Part shown: one piece after another, positions 1 through 11,419 of the stretch
Layout: each line of letters opens with the position of its first letter
Position numbering within the stretch: position 1 is the stretch's first letter
NCBI RefSeq assembly: GCF_003576645.1
Contig: NC_044922.1
Location: 19,076,854-19,140,853 of the forward strand
DNA from: Ipomoea triloba
Lineage: Eukaryota; Streptophyta; Magnoliopsida; Solanales; Convolvulaceae
Reading direction: 5' to 3'
Length of the DNA: 64,000 nucleotides
The notes under the pieces: model-generated
Databases searched by the model: none
Told to the model about the DNA's origin: nothing
What the model saw: only the letters and a program-made list of their open reading frames with translations
Translations under genes and position numbers: made by a program

Positions 1-59
<59 letters not shown>
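1..59. repeat. (TA)n microsatellite, cut by the window edge
   Basis: Uninterrupted TA dinucleotides run from the first base to about 59. The array continues outside the window, so its length is unknown. Confidence 0.97.
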
Positions 60-62
<3 letters not shown>

Positions 63-545
63 CTAAATCAAGTGAGAATTTATCATTAGGTGAGGATCTC
101 ATGGACTAATCCAGATCATCCATTCGAGTCAATATTAGGTGCAAAGGAGGTCCCAGATGAGAACATGTGGTGAGATCTGAGTCGTTGATCAAATCTAGAT
201 CAACGGCTCAATCAATGAAAATTTTAAAAAAAAAATGCGAGCCTAGAAGGAAGAAGCAAACGCTAAAAATGGTGCACCTTAAGTTTTAACATCACGCACC
301 TTTAATTTATGAAAATGATGCACCTTAAGTATTACAGATACACATCTTAAGTATAAAAATGACGCACCTTAAGCGTATAACTTATGCACCTTAAGTTTAT
401 AACCAACGCACTTTAAATATTAAAATGACGCACCTTAAGTGTTAAAAGGACGCACCACACCTTAAGTTATAGAAAGACGCACCTAAAGAAAACACACACC
501 TTAAGAAGGAACGCGACGCACCTTAAGTTTGACCAATACAAAAAA
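60..545. repeat. Degenerate short-motif array, core GCACCTTAAGT
   Basis: After about 170 bases of unclassified sequence, the core GCACCTTAAGT or a close variant occurs about eleven times between 271 and 528. Spacing is irregular, roughly 16-35 bases, and the copies share one orientation. Irregular spacing argues against a simple minisatellite. It looks like the body of a non-autonomous transposon or a decayed satellite. I see no gene here. Confidence 0.6.
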
Positions 546-664
546 TGACCAAATTGCCACCGCATTTTTTAATCCTGGATGTTGATTTTGGCAAGATCAA
601 TGGCTCTCATCTCACCGCATGTTTCACCTGGGCACAACATCGCATATGATCTGATCTCTAACCC

Positions 665-682
665 CTCTCTCTCTCTCTCTCT

Positions 683-745
<63 letters not shown>
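665..745. repeat. (CT)n followed by (TA)n microsatellite
   Basis: About 20 bases of CT repeats pass into about 60 bases of TA repeats. ORFs reading through here give only Tyr-Ile repeats and are not genes. Confidence 0.95.
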
Positions 746-747
<2 letters not shown>

Positions 748-831
748 AAATTTACATTAAAAATATTATTTTATCTATAATATTAAAATTCTAATTAGTT
801 AGAATAAATTCTATCATTAATATTTAACAAA

Positions 832-920
832 TTTATACTATATATAAAAGTATTATCCTCCTCCCAAACTTTCCCACCCAAACTTAAGGGCATTTTAGTC
901 AAATTATTGATTTTTAATTA
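832..920 (+). mobile_element. Truncated Helitron 5' end
   Basis: The sequence TATACTATATATAAAAG, then a CCTCCTCCCAAACTTTCCC-like stretch and GGGCATTTTAGT, matches the head of the complete Helitron at 2342. The first dinucleotide is TT rather than TC. No hairpin plus CTRR 3' end follows before unrelated TA repeats, so this is an orphan head. Bases 921-1080 are AT-rich with nothing recognisable. Confidence 0.6.
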
Positions 921-1078
921 ATTAATTTATGGTTTCAAAAAAAATTAATTAATTTATTGATTATTTATTAATTTATTTATTGATTATAAGGTAAATTGGA
1001 CAATTATTTTGGGTAAATTATTGACTATATTAGTTAACCATATATATTTTCATAAATTTAACAATCAATTATTATTAC

Positions 1079-1081
<3 letters not shown>

Positions 1082-1167
<86 letters not shown>
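1082..1167. repeat. (TA)n microsatellite with one interruption
   Basis: TA repeats with a short TAATTA interruption near the middle. Confidence 0.95.
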
Positions 1168-1171
<4 letters not shown>

Positions 1172-1181
1172 CAATGGTTTT

Positions 1182-1265
1182 GGTTTTTTTGTAGCATATG
1201 TATTCTTTTTATTTTAAATAGTAGGTTTTTTTGTAGCATATGTATTCTTTTTATTTTAAATAGTA
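1182..1265. repeat. Perfect 42-bp tandem duplication
   Basis: A 42-base unit containing GTAGCATATGTATTC occurs twice head to tail (1182-1223 and 1224-1265) with no difference that I can see, which indicates a recent duplication. Confidence 0.9.
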
Positions 1266-1293
1266 TATACTGTGAACTCTCCTCTCCTCCGCA

Positions 1294-1420
1294 GATGAGA
1301 GGCGAACAACGACGGCGGCGGATCTGCGACTGTGGCGAGTTCTTCCTTCGGCGAGTTCTCCCCCTCCGGTTATCTCTCTCTCTCTACCGGTCGAAGAAGA
1401 AGAAGATGAAATGGCAGGTA
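1294..1420 (+). other. GC-rich exon-like fragment, unidentified
   Basis: A short GC-rich stretch in very AT-rich surroundings starts with ATG after a CCGCAG that could be a splice acceptor. It ends in CAG followed by GTAACG, a possible splice donor. The reading is Arg-rich with no recognised domain. It may be a captured gene fragment or a 5' UTR exon. Confidence 0.3.
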
Positions 1421-1436
1421 ACGTTTTCTTCTTTTT

Positions 1437-1660
1437 CTTATTATTACTATTATTATTGTTGTTGTTGTTGTTGTTGTTATTATTAGAAGAGAGGAAAGAA
1501 GAAAGAAAAGAAAAGGAAGAAAGAAGAATGGAATGCCGGAAGAAGAAAGAAAAGAAAAGGAAAAGAAAAAGAAAAGGAAATGAGTGTTGATAAAGATGAT
1601 GGTGATGTTTTGTTTTATTTTTTTTTTTGTTTTATTGTTATTATTATCCCGCAATAAGAA
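1437..1660. repeat. Trinucleotide (TTA/TTG)n then purine-rich GAAAA tract
   Basis: TTA repeats pass into TTG repeats and back (1437-1486), followed by about 100 bases of GA-rich sequence and then a T-rich segment. The 128-codon ORF on the minus strand here is entirely low-complexity. Bases 1661-2341 are AT-rich and hold nothing I recognise. Confidence 0.8.
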
Positions 1661-2341
1661 AATTTTCATAGAGAGCCTCTTGGAAGGAAGGCGCCAAGGA
1701 AAAGAAACAGGAAGAACCAGAAGAAAAATGCTATTGGTGGAAGTTATGTAGAGCACACGGTCCTCAAATTAAAGCATTCCCTATCTCCTTAACTAAGTCT
1801 TCGAATTCTGTAAACCTATTAAATTTGTAAAGTTCACTTCTACCGTGATTCACTGCCTCTTCAAGCTTCCCAACCTGTGCAAGAAAATCAAACACTTTAG
1901 ATTTTATTGTAGCAGCTCAACCGTAATTAAGTTCTATTCTTAAAAAAATAGGAAACAAAGAAAATTATTAAAAATTAATTAATTAATTGTTCTTTTAGAA
2001 AAAAAAAAACATAAACGGTTTCCCCTACACCATTTTTACTTCAACACAATTCGATTTTTCTTTGTTTGGGTCCATTCCCATGAAGTGCTTTATTGGGATC
2101 TAAAGAAAAAAACAGGGTCATTCTGGGTAATCAAATTTTTGCTTACCTATTCTGTTAAGAGTATAATAATAGTAATAATATAATACTTCGTAATAATAAT
2201 CTAAAACTTTGAATATAATTTCTCTAATATTAATAATATAATAATAATAATAATAATATATTTCAAAACTCTTAATATAACTTCCTACTTAAATTTTCCT
2301 ATTAATTCCGTTTATAACGGTAATTACAAAAATAGAATCCA

Positions 2342-5300
2342 TCTATACTATATATAAAAACAATATCCTCCTCCAAAATTTTCCCGCCTAAACCTAGGGG
2401 CATTTTAGTAATATGATGATTATTATGATAAAATAATATTAACTATAATTGGTTATAATTCATTATTAGTAATTATGGTATTTATTATGATAGAAATATT
2501 TCACAATAATATTTTACATCATCAATTTAAAATGGAACCGAAATTAGGTAAATTGGAAAAGGAAATGAATATTAATAATTGATTAAAAATTAAAAATAGA
2601 AAAGAGAACGAAAATTATGTCAATTGGAAAAGAAAATGAATATTAATAATTGACTAAAAATTAAAAAAATATACATAATTAATTAAAATGGAAAATGAAA
2701 TGGTAAAATCATTGCATTTTAAATTTTCACAATAATATTACACAGTAGAATAAATCAAATCACAATTAAATCGTAAATCTTTCACAATCTTAAACAATGG
2801 AACGGAAATTAAAAATGAAATGGAAATATTTCGATAATAATATTCTACATCATCAATAGTAAAAGTAAATTAAAAATGGAAAGGAAATATTTCAATAATA
2901 ATAGTCTACATCATCAATAGTAAAGGCATATTTTAAAATTTAAACAATAGTAAAGGTAAATTAAAAATGGAATGAAAATATCAGTGCATTTATTATTCTA
3001 ATTGACTAATGAACTGAAAATAAAAAAAAATAATCGACTGAAAATGAATCTGATATTACTAATTGACTGAATATATAAAAGGAAATGAATATTAATAATT
3101 GACTACAAATAAAAAATATCCATAATTGACTAAAATGAAAAATGAAATAGTCAGATCATTGCATTTTAATTAAAAAGAAAGGAATGGAAATATTTCAATA
3201 ACAATATTCTACATCATCAATAATAAAGGCATATTTTAAACAATATTAAAGGTAAATTAAAAATGGAACATAAATATTTCAATAATAATATTCAACATCA
3301 TCAATTAAAAATGGAACGGAAATTAGATAAAAATATCACTGCATCTCATATTTTAATTGACTGAAAAAAAAAAGAATAATTGGTTGAAAATGAATCTAAT
3401 ATTACTAATTGGCGGAATATATAAAAAGATCACTAATTGACTGATATTCTACCATTATATATTTTTTATTGTTCTCAGTAATTTCTCATCTTTCTCTTTA
3501 TTGCCTAGTAATGGAGTCAAATTACGTCCCTCGGGACAAGGAAAAGCTCTATAAGGCTCCGGTTGATGCGTTGTTATTTGGCCAAGGAATATCAACGTGT
3601 TGCCATCAACCAACAAACACTGGCATGCTTATTCTATGACTCCAAGGTACATATTGCATTTATACACTTTTTTTACAGCATTGAATTTTAAAAATATTGG
3701 ACTAATACTATAGTTTAAACTCATACTATAATTTAGACTCATACTCATACTATATTGGTTGAATGCTTTATTTCAGAATACTGAATTTATGTTGTATGTT
3801 AGACAATCATACTTCAATATACATCACAAAATTTAATCACATAATGGATTTGTTATACACAAAATATAATCACAAAATGAATTTGTTACCCATAGAATAT
3901 AAATTTATATTATTTATTTATATATATATTGGATTGATACTATAGTTTTAGACTTATACTATAATTTAGACTCATACTCATAGTATATTAGTTAAATGGC
4001 TTATTTTAGAATACTGAATTTTTACTTTATGTTGTATGTTGTATATTAGGCAATAAACTTCAGTATACATCATAGAATATAATCACATAATGGATTTGTT
4101 ATCCACAAAATAGAATCACATAATGAATTATTGCTACTTTTAGTATATTCATGATAGAAAAATATAAAATTTATTTATTTCAAAAAAAATATAAAATTTA
4201 TAATATTTATTTATTAATTAATATTAATATTAATATTAATATTTATGGTGATTCCCTCAGGGAATTTGTATCCATTTACAAATTTCTAAAGAATTTGTCA
4301 AACAATTCAACAAACTCTTGAAAGAAGGGACAATCTATAATATTCACAAGTTTGTTGTGCAAACCTCTCACATGAGGTTTAAGTCGTGCGAGCAAAAGTA
4401 CATTATGAAAACGAATAATGACACTTTGATTAGCATTACTGATTAAGATGATTATGATTTTCCCAAAAACATGTTTAAACTCAAGGATTTTGAGTGTTGA
4501 AGGCTCCTGGAGGTTTGGATACTAACCAAGGTAATTTTTAATTACAATTTCATTCTACCTCATGCAATAAAATTTTTTTAGCCTTGATTTTTTAATAGTT
4601 TTTTTCGACAAGGGCATAACACCACTGGAAGCTACATATTCGACAAATCTAGAAGTCATCTTCGTTGATGAAACTACTCTTGAGCAACCGTCTTTAAAGA
4701 GAATAAACATGGATTGTTCATCGTCTTCAAAGAGTTTGAAAAAGCATAAGATTGAACCCAAGGCATGATAGCCTTAGTTGTTTTGTTTTTTATTTACCAC
4801 ACAATATTTATTTGAGTTTTAGTTCTTCTTAGTTTGACTGGACTAATTAAATGCTTAACAAATTGATTAATTAACTCATATTTTCTTAAGGGAAACTGTA
4901 AAGGAAGGAAAAACTAAAAAATGCACTAATTAACTCATGTGTTCTTCTTCTTTTTTTTTTTCAAAATGACAAAATTGCTATATATCTAGACAAAAAGCAT
5001 ATGTTCCATACAAATGATTTAACATAACAATTGATTCCTATAACTGAGTTGCTAGAGAACAAGTACATTTGCCCAATTTATAAAAATCATAAATAATGAT
5101 ATATAAAATCTCCAAAGTTATAACACCGCATGCGTAGATCTGCACATTAGCTATTAATTTGAGCAATTATTTGCTCAAACTCAAGCAATGATAACGTCAA
5201 AATATATAAATGATCCAAAACATATCTTCAATTGCACTATATAATATTTGATGATCTAATTTAAATAACTATATATTAATCCAAATATTTTTAATATATT

Positions 5301-5342
5301 TTAACAAATCCATTCCGTGCATCTCACGGGCGAAAATACTGG
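2342..5342 (+). mobile_element. Helitron, 3001 bp, with RPA-like gene debris
   Basis: The 5' end is TCTATACTATATATAAAAA, preceded by A. The 3' end is a short GC hairpin (CCGTG, loop, CACGG; 5315-5330), then GGCGAAAATACTGG, and the next base is T. TC at one end, hairpin plus CTRR at the other, and insertion between A and T are the Helitron hallmarks. The element has no terminal inverted repeats or target duplication, as expected. The interior is mostly AT-rich sequence with repeated TTCTACATCATCAAT motifs between 2500 and 3310. RPA-like debris lies at 4286-4768. No Rep/helicase gene was seen, so it is non-autonomous. Its 3' 40 bases match the element at 39039-39520. Confidence 0.88.
4286..4768 (+). 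pseudogene. Decayed replication-protein-A-like (OB-fold) fragment
   Basis: A reading frame at 4286-4446 gives a peptide containing KEGTIYNIHKFVVQTSHMRF and ending in a premature TAA. This layout resembles the N-terminal OB-fold of the RPA70-like proteins that plant Helitrons often carry, which bind single-stranded DNA. A second frame (about 4600-4768) gives an acidic then Ser/Lys-rich tail ending KHKIEPKA with a stop, as in the C-terminus of such proteins. An ATG-led frame at 3511 may be a further 5' remnant. Stops and frame changes interrupt everything. Assignment to RPA is by pattern recognition, not by alignment. Confidence 0.5.
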
Positions 5343-5463
5343 TATCTATAATATCTATATTCTTTCTATTTACATTGCATTCTATTACCATTAAATTATC
5401 ATACTATTAATTAAAGATTATTAATTAAATATTTGAATATTATTAATAATTCAATGTGTCAGT

Positions 5464-5680
5464 TCAGTTTTTTTTTTTTTTTTTGGAGTAATTTCCACTT
5501 TTGGTCCCACGAGTATGATACCATTTCCACATTTGATCCGTGACTATTAAAATTTTCAGATTTTGTTCCACGACTTTTAAATCTCTACATACCACATTTG
5601 GTCCTTCCGATCAAAACTCTGGTCACGGGTATCTATTTTTCGACGAATGAATTAAGTTAAGAGCAAAATTGTCATTTTAT
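5464..5680. repeat. Poly(T) plus dispersed repeat with GGTCC-type motifs
   Basis: A run of about 20 T is followed by phrases such as TTGGTCCCACGAG, TTTGATCCGTGAC and TTTGGTCCTTCC. A similar phrase in the opposite sense (GGACTAAAAGTGGA) lies at 36960-37040. This looks like a non-autonomous element or retroelement tail. It is followed by an A-rich stretch (5701-5730). The class is not determined. Confidence 0.4.
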
Positions 5681-6039
5681 TTGTTATTATAATAATAATA
5701 ATTTAAAAAAAAAAAAAGAAAAAAAAAACCACAACCCTTCTCCCTCGCCATCTTCCCCCAAACACAACCACCATTTCTCTGTCTCTGCGCAACATGGAAA
5801 CCCCAACATAGAAAATTCAACTCATAATGGTTGAAATTAAGCTTAAAATGAAAGCTTGGGCATAATAAAAGCTGGAAAACCATATTGCCCAAGAATCGTT
5901 AACAATCACATTTGAATAGGACTAATATGAATATGAATAGTAGCAGCTAAATCGAAGTTCCTATAACAAAGCAGCGGCTCCAGCAAGCAAAATTGAAACG
6001 ACAGACCAAAAACCAGGCGAGTTTTAGAAGAATGAGCAT

Positions 6040-6420
6040 TCAATCCAGCAAGCAAATTTGAAACACTTACGAGCTACGATCGTGGAAAATGTAGCTAACC
6101 CATCTCATGAACTCCTCGGTTTTATCATGCTCTTCTATCACAGCCTTTGGGGTCGCAATCTCGATTCAGGACGCTCATATATCTCCTCTATCTTCCTTGC
6201 AATCTCGAGCTCTTCGTTTTCCTCCTCCTCCAACTCTCTCCTTAGCTTCTTCTAGTTGAGCACACGCACGAACCTCCTGACAGTTTCCTCGGAATCGGAA
6301 TCGGAATCTGAATCTGTGGAGTAATTATTGGTCCTCCATTTTCTCGTCGTCGGCCATTGCAGCTTGCATTGTGAGCGGTGTAATCACCACGTCATCGTCG
6401 TCGGTCCTCCAAATAGAAAA
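6040..6420 (-). pseudogene. Unidentified gene fragment, acidic N-terminus
   Basis: Read on the minus strand from an ATG near 6357, the peptide begins MADDEKMEDQ and then stops. Other frames give Glu/Arg-rich stretches (EEAKERV) and EEFMRWVSYIFHD. GC content is higher than in the flanks. Several stops and frame changes are needed, so this is a decayed or captured gene fragment whose function I do not recognise. Confidence 0.3.
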
Positions 6421-6429
6421 CTTTAACTA

Positions 6430-6930
6430 CATGGGCATCAACATTATTTCATAATAAAAAATAGTAGACGTAAATTTTAACAAATTTCATATTTTTTGTA
6501 TGTTCATAACAAAATAAAACTACAGTGTATCTAAAATGAAAGTAAATAATTTGTCTCGCATATTGTGTTTATATTATCAAATTAAATTGTAATTGAATTA
6601 GAATAATACTTTAGTTGTGTTGAAATGAAACTACATGCAGTATGTATATTGTCATATGAAACTGTAATTATATCAAAATGATACTTTAGTTGTACGTGTT
6701 GCAAAAAAAGTATAGTGTATATAAAATTAAACTGAATAACAATTTGACATATTTATATTGTCCCATGAAACCGTTATTTTATTAGAATTATAAATTAGTA
6801 GTATTGTAATAAGACTATAGTGTATATAAATCAAATTTAATAGCATGTCTAATAAGATTATTGTATATATAATGTCAAATTAAACTTTAGTTGAAACAAA
6901 ATGAAACTCTAGTTGTGTTGATCTAGGGTT
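6430..6930. repeat. Degenerate AAACTATAGTGTATATAAA-type repeat field
   Basis: Variants of GAAACTNNAGTGTATATAAA recur every 40-80 bases on the plus strand. The same vocabulary fills the introns and 3' flank of the Ulp1-like gene at 50100-53800. This field is probably a remnant of the same transposon family. Confidence 0.5.
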
Positions 6931-7159
6931 TATAATGCACTAGTCATGGGCACACGCTTTGTGCGAAACATCATGCCCAAGGATAAATTAATTTGTTCTA
7001 AGTTTTAAATGATATAATATATAATTAACATGATACAATTATCATTCTAAACATGATAATGACAAATTAAACATTAATAGTACATTATTAATTTTAAAAA
7101 AATGTTATATACATTAGACAACAATCTGCTACGTATTATTTTTTAATGAATGAAATATA

Positions 7160-7400
7160 CAGAGACATCGAGTATACTTCTAAGAGCATCAATATCAGTA
7201 GTTTTTTTAGGGTTATTAGTACAACATTGCATGACATGGAGGAGAGAGGAGAGAAGTGAGACAAGCATTGGGAGCATCTGCAAGAGAGGGGTGCTTGGAA
7301 CAGCAACCATTGCGCAGCAATCCTTGCGCCCACCCGCACCACGCGTGCGTGGCAGCACTCCTTGTGCCAGCTGGGCGCGTTAGGCGCGCTTGACAACTTA
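7160..7400. repeat. GC-rich dispersed repeat, unclassified
   Basis: A segment beginning AAGAGCATCAATATCAGTAG has a GC-rich centre (7300-7390). The opening resembles GAGCATC-type MITEs, but I do not find a matching inverted end. All ORFs here overlap each other in several frames and are not credible genes. Confidence 0.35.
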
Positions 7401-7889
7401 TGCATGGTACCGTCACATTGAATGAACTACAATGTTGCATTATATTTTTCATATAACACATGTTTTTTAGTTATAAATGAAATTCAATTAATATGTATTG
7501 CTTGAATATTGTTAAATGTTATTAGTTGACAAGTATTAGTTACAATTGGTTTTCTTTTAATATGTGGAATTGATATTTTTAATATGTAAACTACCTTGAA
7601 TATTGTTAAATATTAGTATTTGGAAATATAAGTTACATTTGATTTTCTTTTGATCTAAAGGTGTATTTATTTGTGTTTGCAAGATTTACGATAAAAAGTA
7701 ATTTAATGACCATTACAAAAATATATAACACAAAATATATTATACAAATTTTAGTAGCAATGATGGACAACAATTATTAGATAAGAAAAGAGGAAGAAAA
7801 AATTAAAATATATTTTAGCGACAATTATAAAACCGCTATTAGTACCACTCAAATCTGAAAGTGGTTTTTTACTAGCAATATTAAGTAAA

Positions 7890-8175
7890 TATTAGCGGTA
7901 GGGGTGTCAATCGGGCTAGCCCGTTCAGTTTCAGGCTAATCCTGTTGGCCTATCAGGCTTATCGATTCCTGCTAATCGATTATTTTATTATTTTATTTTT
8001 GGGTTCGGTTTGGCCCTAACCCTAAACTTCGATTTGTCAGGCTTATTGGGCGGGCTGAACCATCTAAAAATTAAGAGTGAATACCCACATTCAGAGCTGA
8101 AAAAACAGGCTTGATTCGCCGAGTTGAGCTTGTTAAGCCCTTTTTTAGGCAGATTGTGTTGTATATTTCTTCGAT
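7890..8175. mobile_element. Probable hAT-like MITE or fragment
   Basis: It opens with GGGGTGTCAATCGGGC, a phrase typical of a widespread plant hAT-type MITE, and contains repeated GGCTTATTGGGCGGGC-like motifs. A clean second terminus and target duplication were not found. Upstream, 7401-7889 is AT-rich with nothing firm. Confidence 0.4.
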
Positions 8176-8199
8176 CCGTTTTGAATTATATATTTACAA

Positions 8200-9960
8200 A
8201 ATCCAGGATTCGACATCTTCGTCTTACTACGAAGAACCCAAATCCATTTTCACCTGATTCAAATCGAAAGTGGCCTGGATCCCTACAAATATTTATACAA
8301 TAAAATAGCCATTTTTTAATGCTATTTTCCAATAGTAAATTCCTAAAAGGCTTAAACCAACCAGTCCTTAGCATTAGCATCAGTCTTCAACCTGCAGACA
8401 ATTTGTGCTTTGAGGGATGCACAAGGAAAGCCCAACCACCCCCGTTGGATTTTGATCACCTCGGAGGCATCTTTTCCATAAGATTAAAAAATTACAAGTC
8501 TCTCTAGCACAAGAGATTTTAAGAGCGAACAACATTTTCACAAAAAGCATTTCGATAGTAGATCTACCGAATCATTTAATCTTGATTGCTTTAAGCATTT
8601 TCATATACTGATTAATAATGCAACAATCTAGATCCTTCGAATGTCTTGAATCAACTCCTATGCCATAAGCTAAACTGCTCTACAACTCAACAAGACAACA
8701 ACAAATAAAAGAACATATTAAGGAAACAAAAATCATGGTTGTCAAATATATAAGCTTTCGTCTTACAATACTTATATCACTCTAATGTACAATTCACATA
8801 GGTTGGGAGATTTTTGAAGCAACTGTAAAACACGCATGAACTTCTTTTCATTGGCAAACTTGAAAGAACGCGCGCAGTTTGATTACTTGCATATTTATTG
8901 CAGTTGGGAAGGAGGTAGGCTACTTCAACATCTTCCCAATTCTTCAATAAAAACAAACGATTATATGAGACTTGAAAAGAACTCTAACAAGTCATAATTA
9001 TGACTTTTTTGGTGATGAACCTCATAAAAAATTCAATACATTTGAACTAAATATTCATACTTAAAAGTTAAAACTAAGGAAGTTCAAAGATTTGGGAGAG
9101 AGAGCAGTGCTAATTTCAAACAATATAACTCCAAAATGGATCCGCTAAGCCACTCAATCCTGGTTATTATCCTCATCTTCAAATCTTGATTGATAAAGCA
9201 AGAATTCTTTGTAAGTCTTGAAGGAGCATCTTTGTCAATCAACCTACTTGACTTTAATAACTCAACAAAATGAGAAACATGTTAGAGAAAACAAAAATTC
9301 GGAACACTCCAGGCATGTATGAGATCGATGCACTTTCCTACATGTTTTTAATCACCCTATATAAGCCTCTCGAGCTAATATTGTAGATATATACAAGCTC
9401 TCAAAATAAGTTAGTACCAATTCGCGTAGCTTGGGGGATCTTTCAAGCAATTCCAAAGCAACAGCGATCTGCTTTTCACGACCAAAGCCTGAATCTATCA
9501 ACCATATTACTTGCATATTTGCTGTTCAGAACGCCTGTGCGACTTCAGCAACATCATCAAGCTTAAAACAAGGCAACAAAAATTAGCTAGCCATGAGAAG
9601 AACTCTAACAAGCCAGAAGGCCAAAAAAAAAAATCTTTGCTCAGAAATGGCAAAATTTCCTCTCCTCAGACCTAATAGGAAAGGATAGTGGTCCGAGGTG
9701 AGAACCTCTGCTTGGTGCCCATCACATTAGTTTTGTGAAACTCTCACTCAAAAACATAAAACTCGGCAACCATCAATTGAGGTGCTCGTGCAGGAGAAAG
9801 TAAAAATTCTATCTCACCAATAATAAATGGTGGCCTTCTAATAAAAGAGCCTTAATTACTCTCGAATGAGGCGACAAGCATATATATCAGTACAAACACA
9901 TTAAAAACAAAAGCCAAATCCCCCCAAACTTGTAAGTTTTGGAGCACAAATTTTAAAATT
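8200..9960 (-). pseudogene. Downstream exon debris of F-box/LRR/FBD genes (two copies)
   Basis: Minus-strand fragments match the later exons of the gene starting at 10528. Around 9530-9420 a frame gives GREKQIAVALELLERSPKL, and around 8930-8800 FANEKKFMRVLQLLQKSPNL; both are versions of the ALELL(K)SSPNL segment. Around 9250-9140 a frame gives LTKNSCFINQDLKM and then a FSGS-like end, and around 8650-8520 MLFVKMLFAL, both versions of the terminal exon. Each element type occurs twice, so two tandem gene ends are present. Stops and frame changes break all of them. Seen: the motif pairs. Inferred: tandem duplication followed by decay. Confidence 0.6.
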
Positions 9961-10000
9961 ATTGATCCCAACACAAAAATTGAAAGAAAGCTTTCCAAGA

Positions 10001-10528
10001 TTAGAGACGACGTAACTCCACTATATTAATTCTACCTTTAAACTCAACCTCATAGAAAAGTAATGGATTGAAGTGACGGCCAATAAATATATATACCCCG
10101 GGTTTCAATTGCTTAAATGTTCGGCACGGGATTATACAAGACGACAGCTTATATTGTTTTTCAGATATAGTGATATTAAGCTCTTCAATGCCATTTCTTG
10201 ATAGATAACGGCACCAATGCTGCTGTGGCTTAGGAGCTTCCAATTCCGGGCAAGAAATGCAGAGAGTAAATTTCTTAACCGGAGCAGCACGGTGCAAGAG
10301 AATGTGGTTTACAATGTTGAGGAGCTCCACGGGTTTATCACCCTCACGTTTTCTGAGACATTCCAAGAAGTCAATAACGAACACAAGCCGTCCATGGCGC
10401 AGCCAAACATGTTTCCAGTGAGTGGAGAGTAGAGCAGTTCTGGCAGCTTCTCGAATGGGCAAACACTCTAAAATCTTGTCCTTTACATCGTCTGGAAGCT
10501 CACTTATTATATCCTTTCTTGCACCCAT
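10001..10528 (-). pseudogene. F-box/FBD/LRR protein, first exon (truncated)
   Basis: The first 140 residues form a good F-box protein start. The F-box spans about residues 6-45 (SELPDDVKDKILECLPIREA, then ALLSTHWKHVW) and is followed by an LRR region with KKFTLCISCPEL, NGIEELNI and SSCIIPCRTFKQLK. This matches the first exon of the Arabidopsis At1g13570-like F-box/FBD family, which delivers substrates to SCF ubiquitin ligases. I chose the internal ATG giving MGARKDII over one seven codons upstream because family members begin this way. After residue ~145 the frame degenerates and stops with no recognisable continuation, while later exons downstream (8200-9960) are broken. Probably a pseudogene; an intact first exon with an unrecognised splice site cannot be excluded. 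Confidence 0.65.
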
Positions 10529-11190
10529 TATTGGATCCAAACACAACAAGCTTAACTATAAGCTTTCTAGTTCCAATTCATCATATATATGGTATTCCTG
10601 TTCATGTTCTTATGGGATCTGATCTTGGATATGGCCAAAACAATTGGATCCAAAAGAATAGCCTCTGATTTGAAATTCCCAACTGCACAATTGTGATAGA
10701 ATGGGTTAGAAATTACGATTAGAGATATTTATGGTATAAAATTTAGTTTGTTCAATTTTTTACTATATTCTTAGATTTAGTTGTTATCCTATCTAAAAAT
10801 AAAGGCTTTTCATAGTAGATTATGATCATACTAGCTAGTCATATAAATTTTTTTTTAATTTTATATTAATTCTCCTCCTACCATGCTATTCTTACCTTTC
10901 TAGCGGGTGGTATGATTAACCACCTGAGGTGGATAATTAACAATGGCTTATTGATTAAGAAAAAACTTTTATGTTCGTGAAAATTTTATCAATATTAAAA
11001 TTTTATAATTTGTGAAAATTACATTAAAGTAACAATAGCTAATACGTTGTTTAATATTATGGTTCAATAATTGCATTTTTCGGCAATTTAGAATGCCTCA
11101 ATGGAGCCTTAAAAAAAAATAAAAAAAAAGTTAAAACCACAACTGCACGTACTATTCACTCCAAGATTATTTTGTCAAATTTCCTTTGAA
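10529..11190. other. AT-rich intergenic sequence
   Basis: Upstream flank of the F-box exon. No gene, clear transposon end or tandem repeat is visible apart from short A and T runs. Confidence 0.6.
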
Positions 11191-11195
11191 TTATA

Positions 11196-11403
11196 TTTTT
11201 TTGGGGGGATTAACGAGGTAATATAAACCCCATTCCTGACTATGTGAGAGTAGTGAGTAAACCCTCGCCCTATAACCCTAGCCGGTAAAGTAGCACAAGT
11301 AAGTAATCCATAACTGACCGGCTCAAACGCAAGGGCTTGAGGTTCGAACCCACGACCTCTCGACTGCAGGTGTAACTGTCTACCACTTGGGCTGCCCTTA
11401 TGG
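11196..11403 (-). mobile_element. tRNA-derived SINE
   Basis: On the minus strand an RNA polymerase III promoter is visible: box A within GCCCAAGTGGTAGACAG (around 11390-11374) and a perfect box B GGTTCGAACC (11350-11341), spaced as in tRNA genes. The sequence then runs to a C-run plus A-run near 11196. It lacks a tRNA cloverleaf, and its length of about 208 bases fits a plant SINE. No convincing target duplication was found. Confidence 0.75.
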
Positions 11404-11419
11404 GCTTTTTGTAAATAAG

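Noticed and set aside
1370..1756. 128-codon minus-strand ORF
   Set aside because: It consists of Phe, Leu, Thr and Ile runs from GA-rich and trinucleotide repeats.
11341..11403. tRNA gene on the minus strand
   Set aside because: Box A and B are present but no cloverleaf or acceptor stem can be formed; a SINE explains it.
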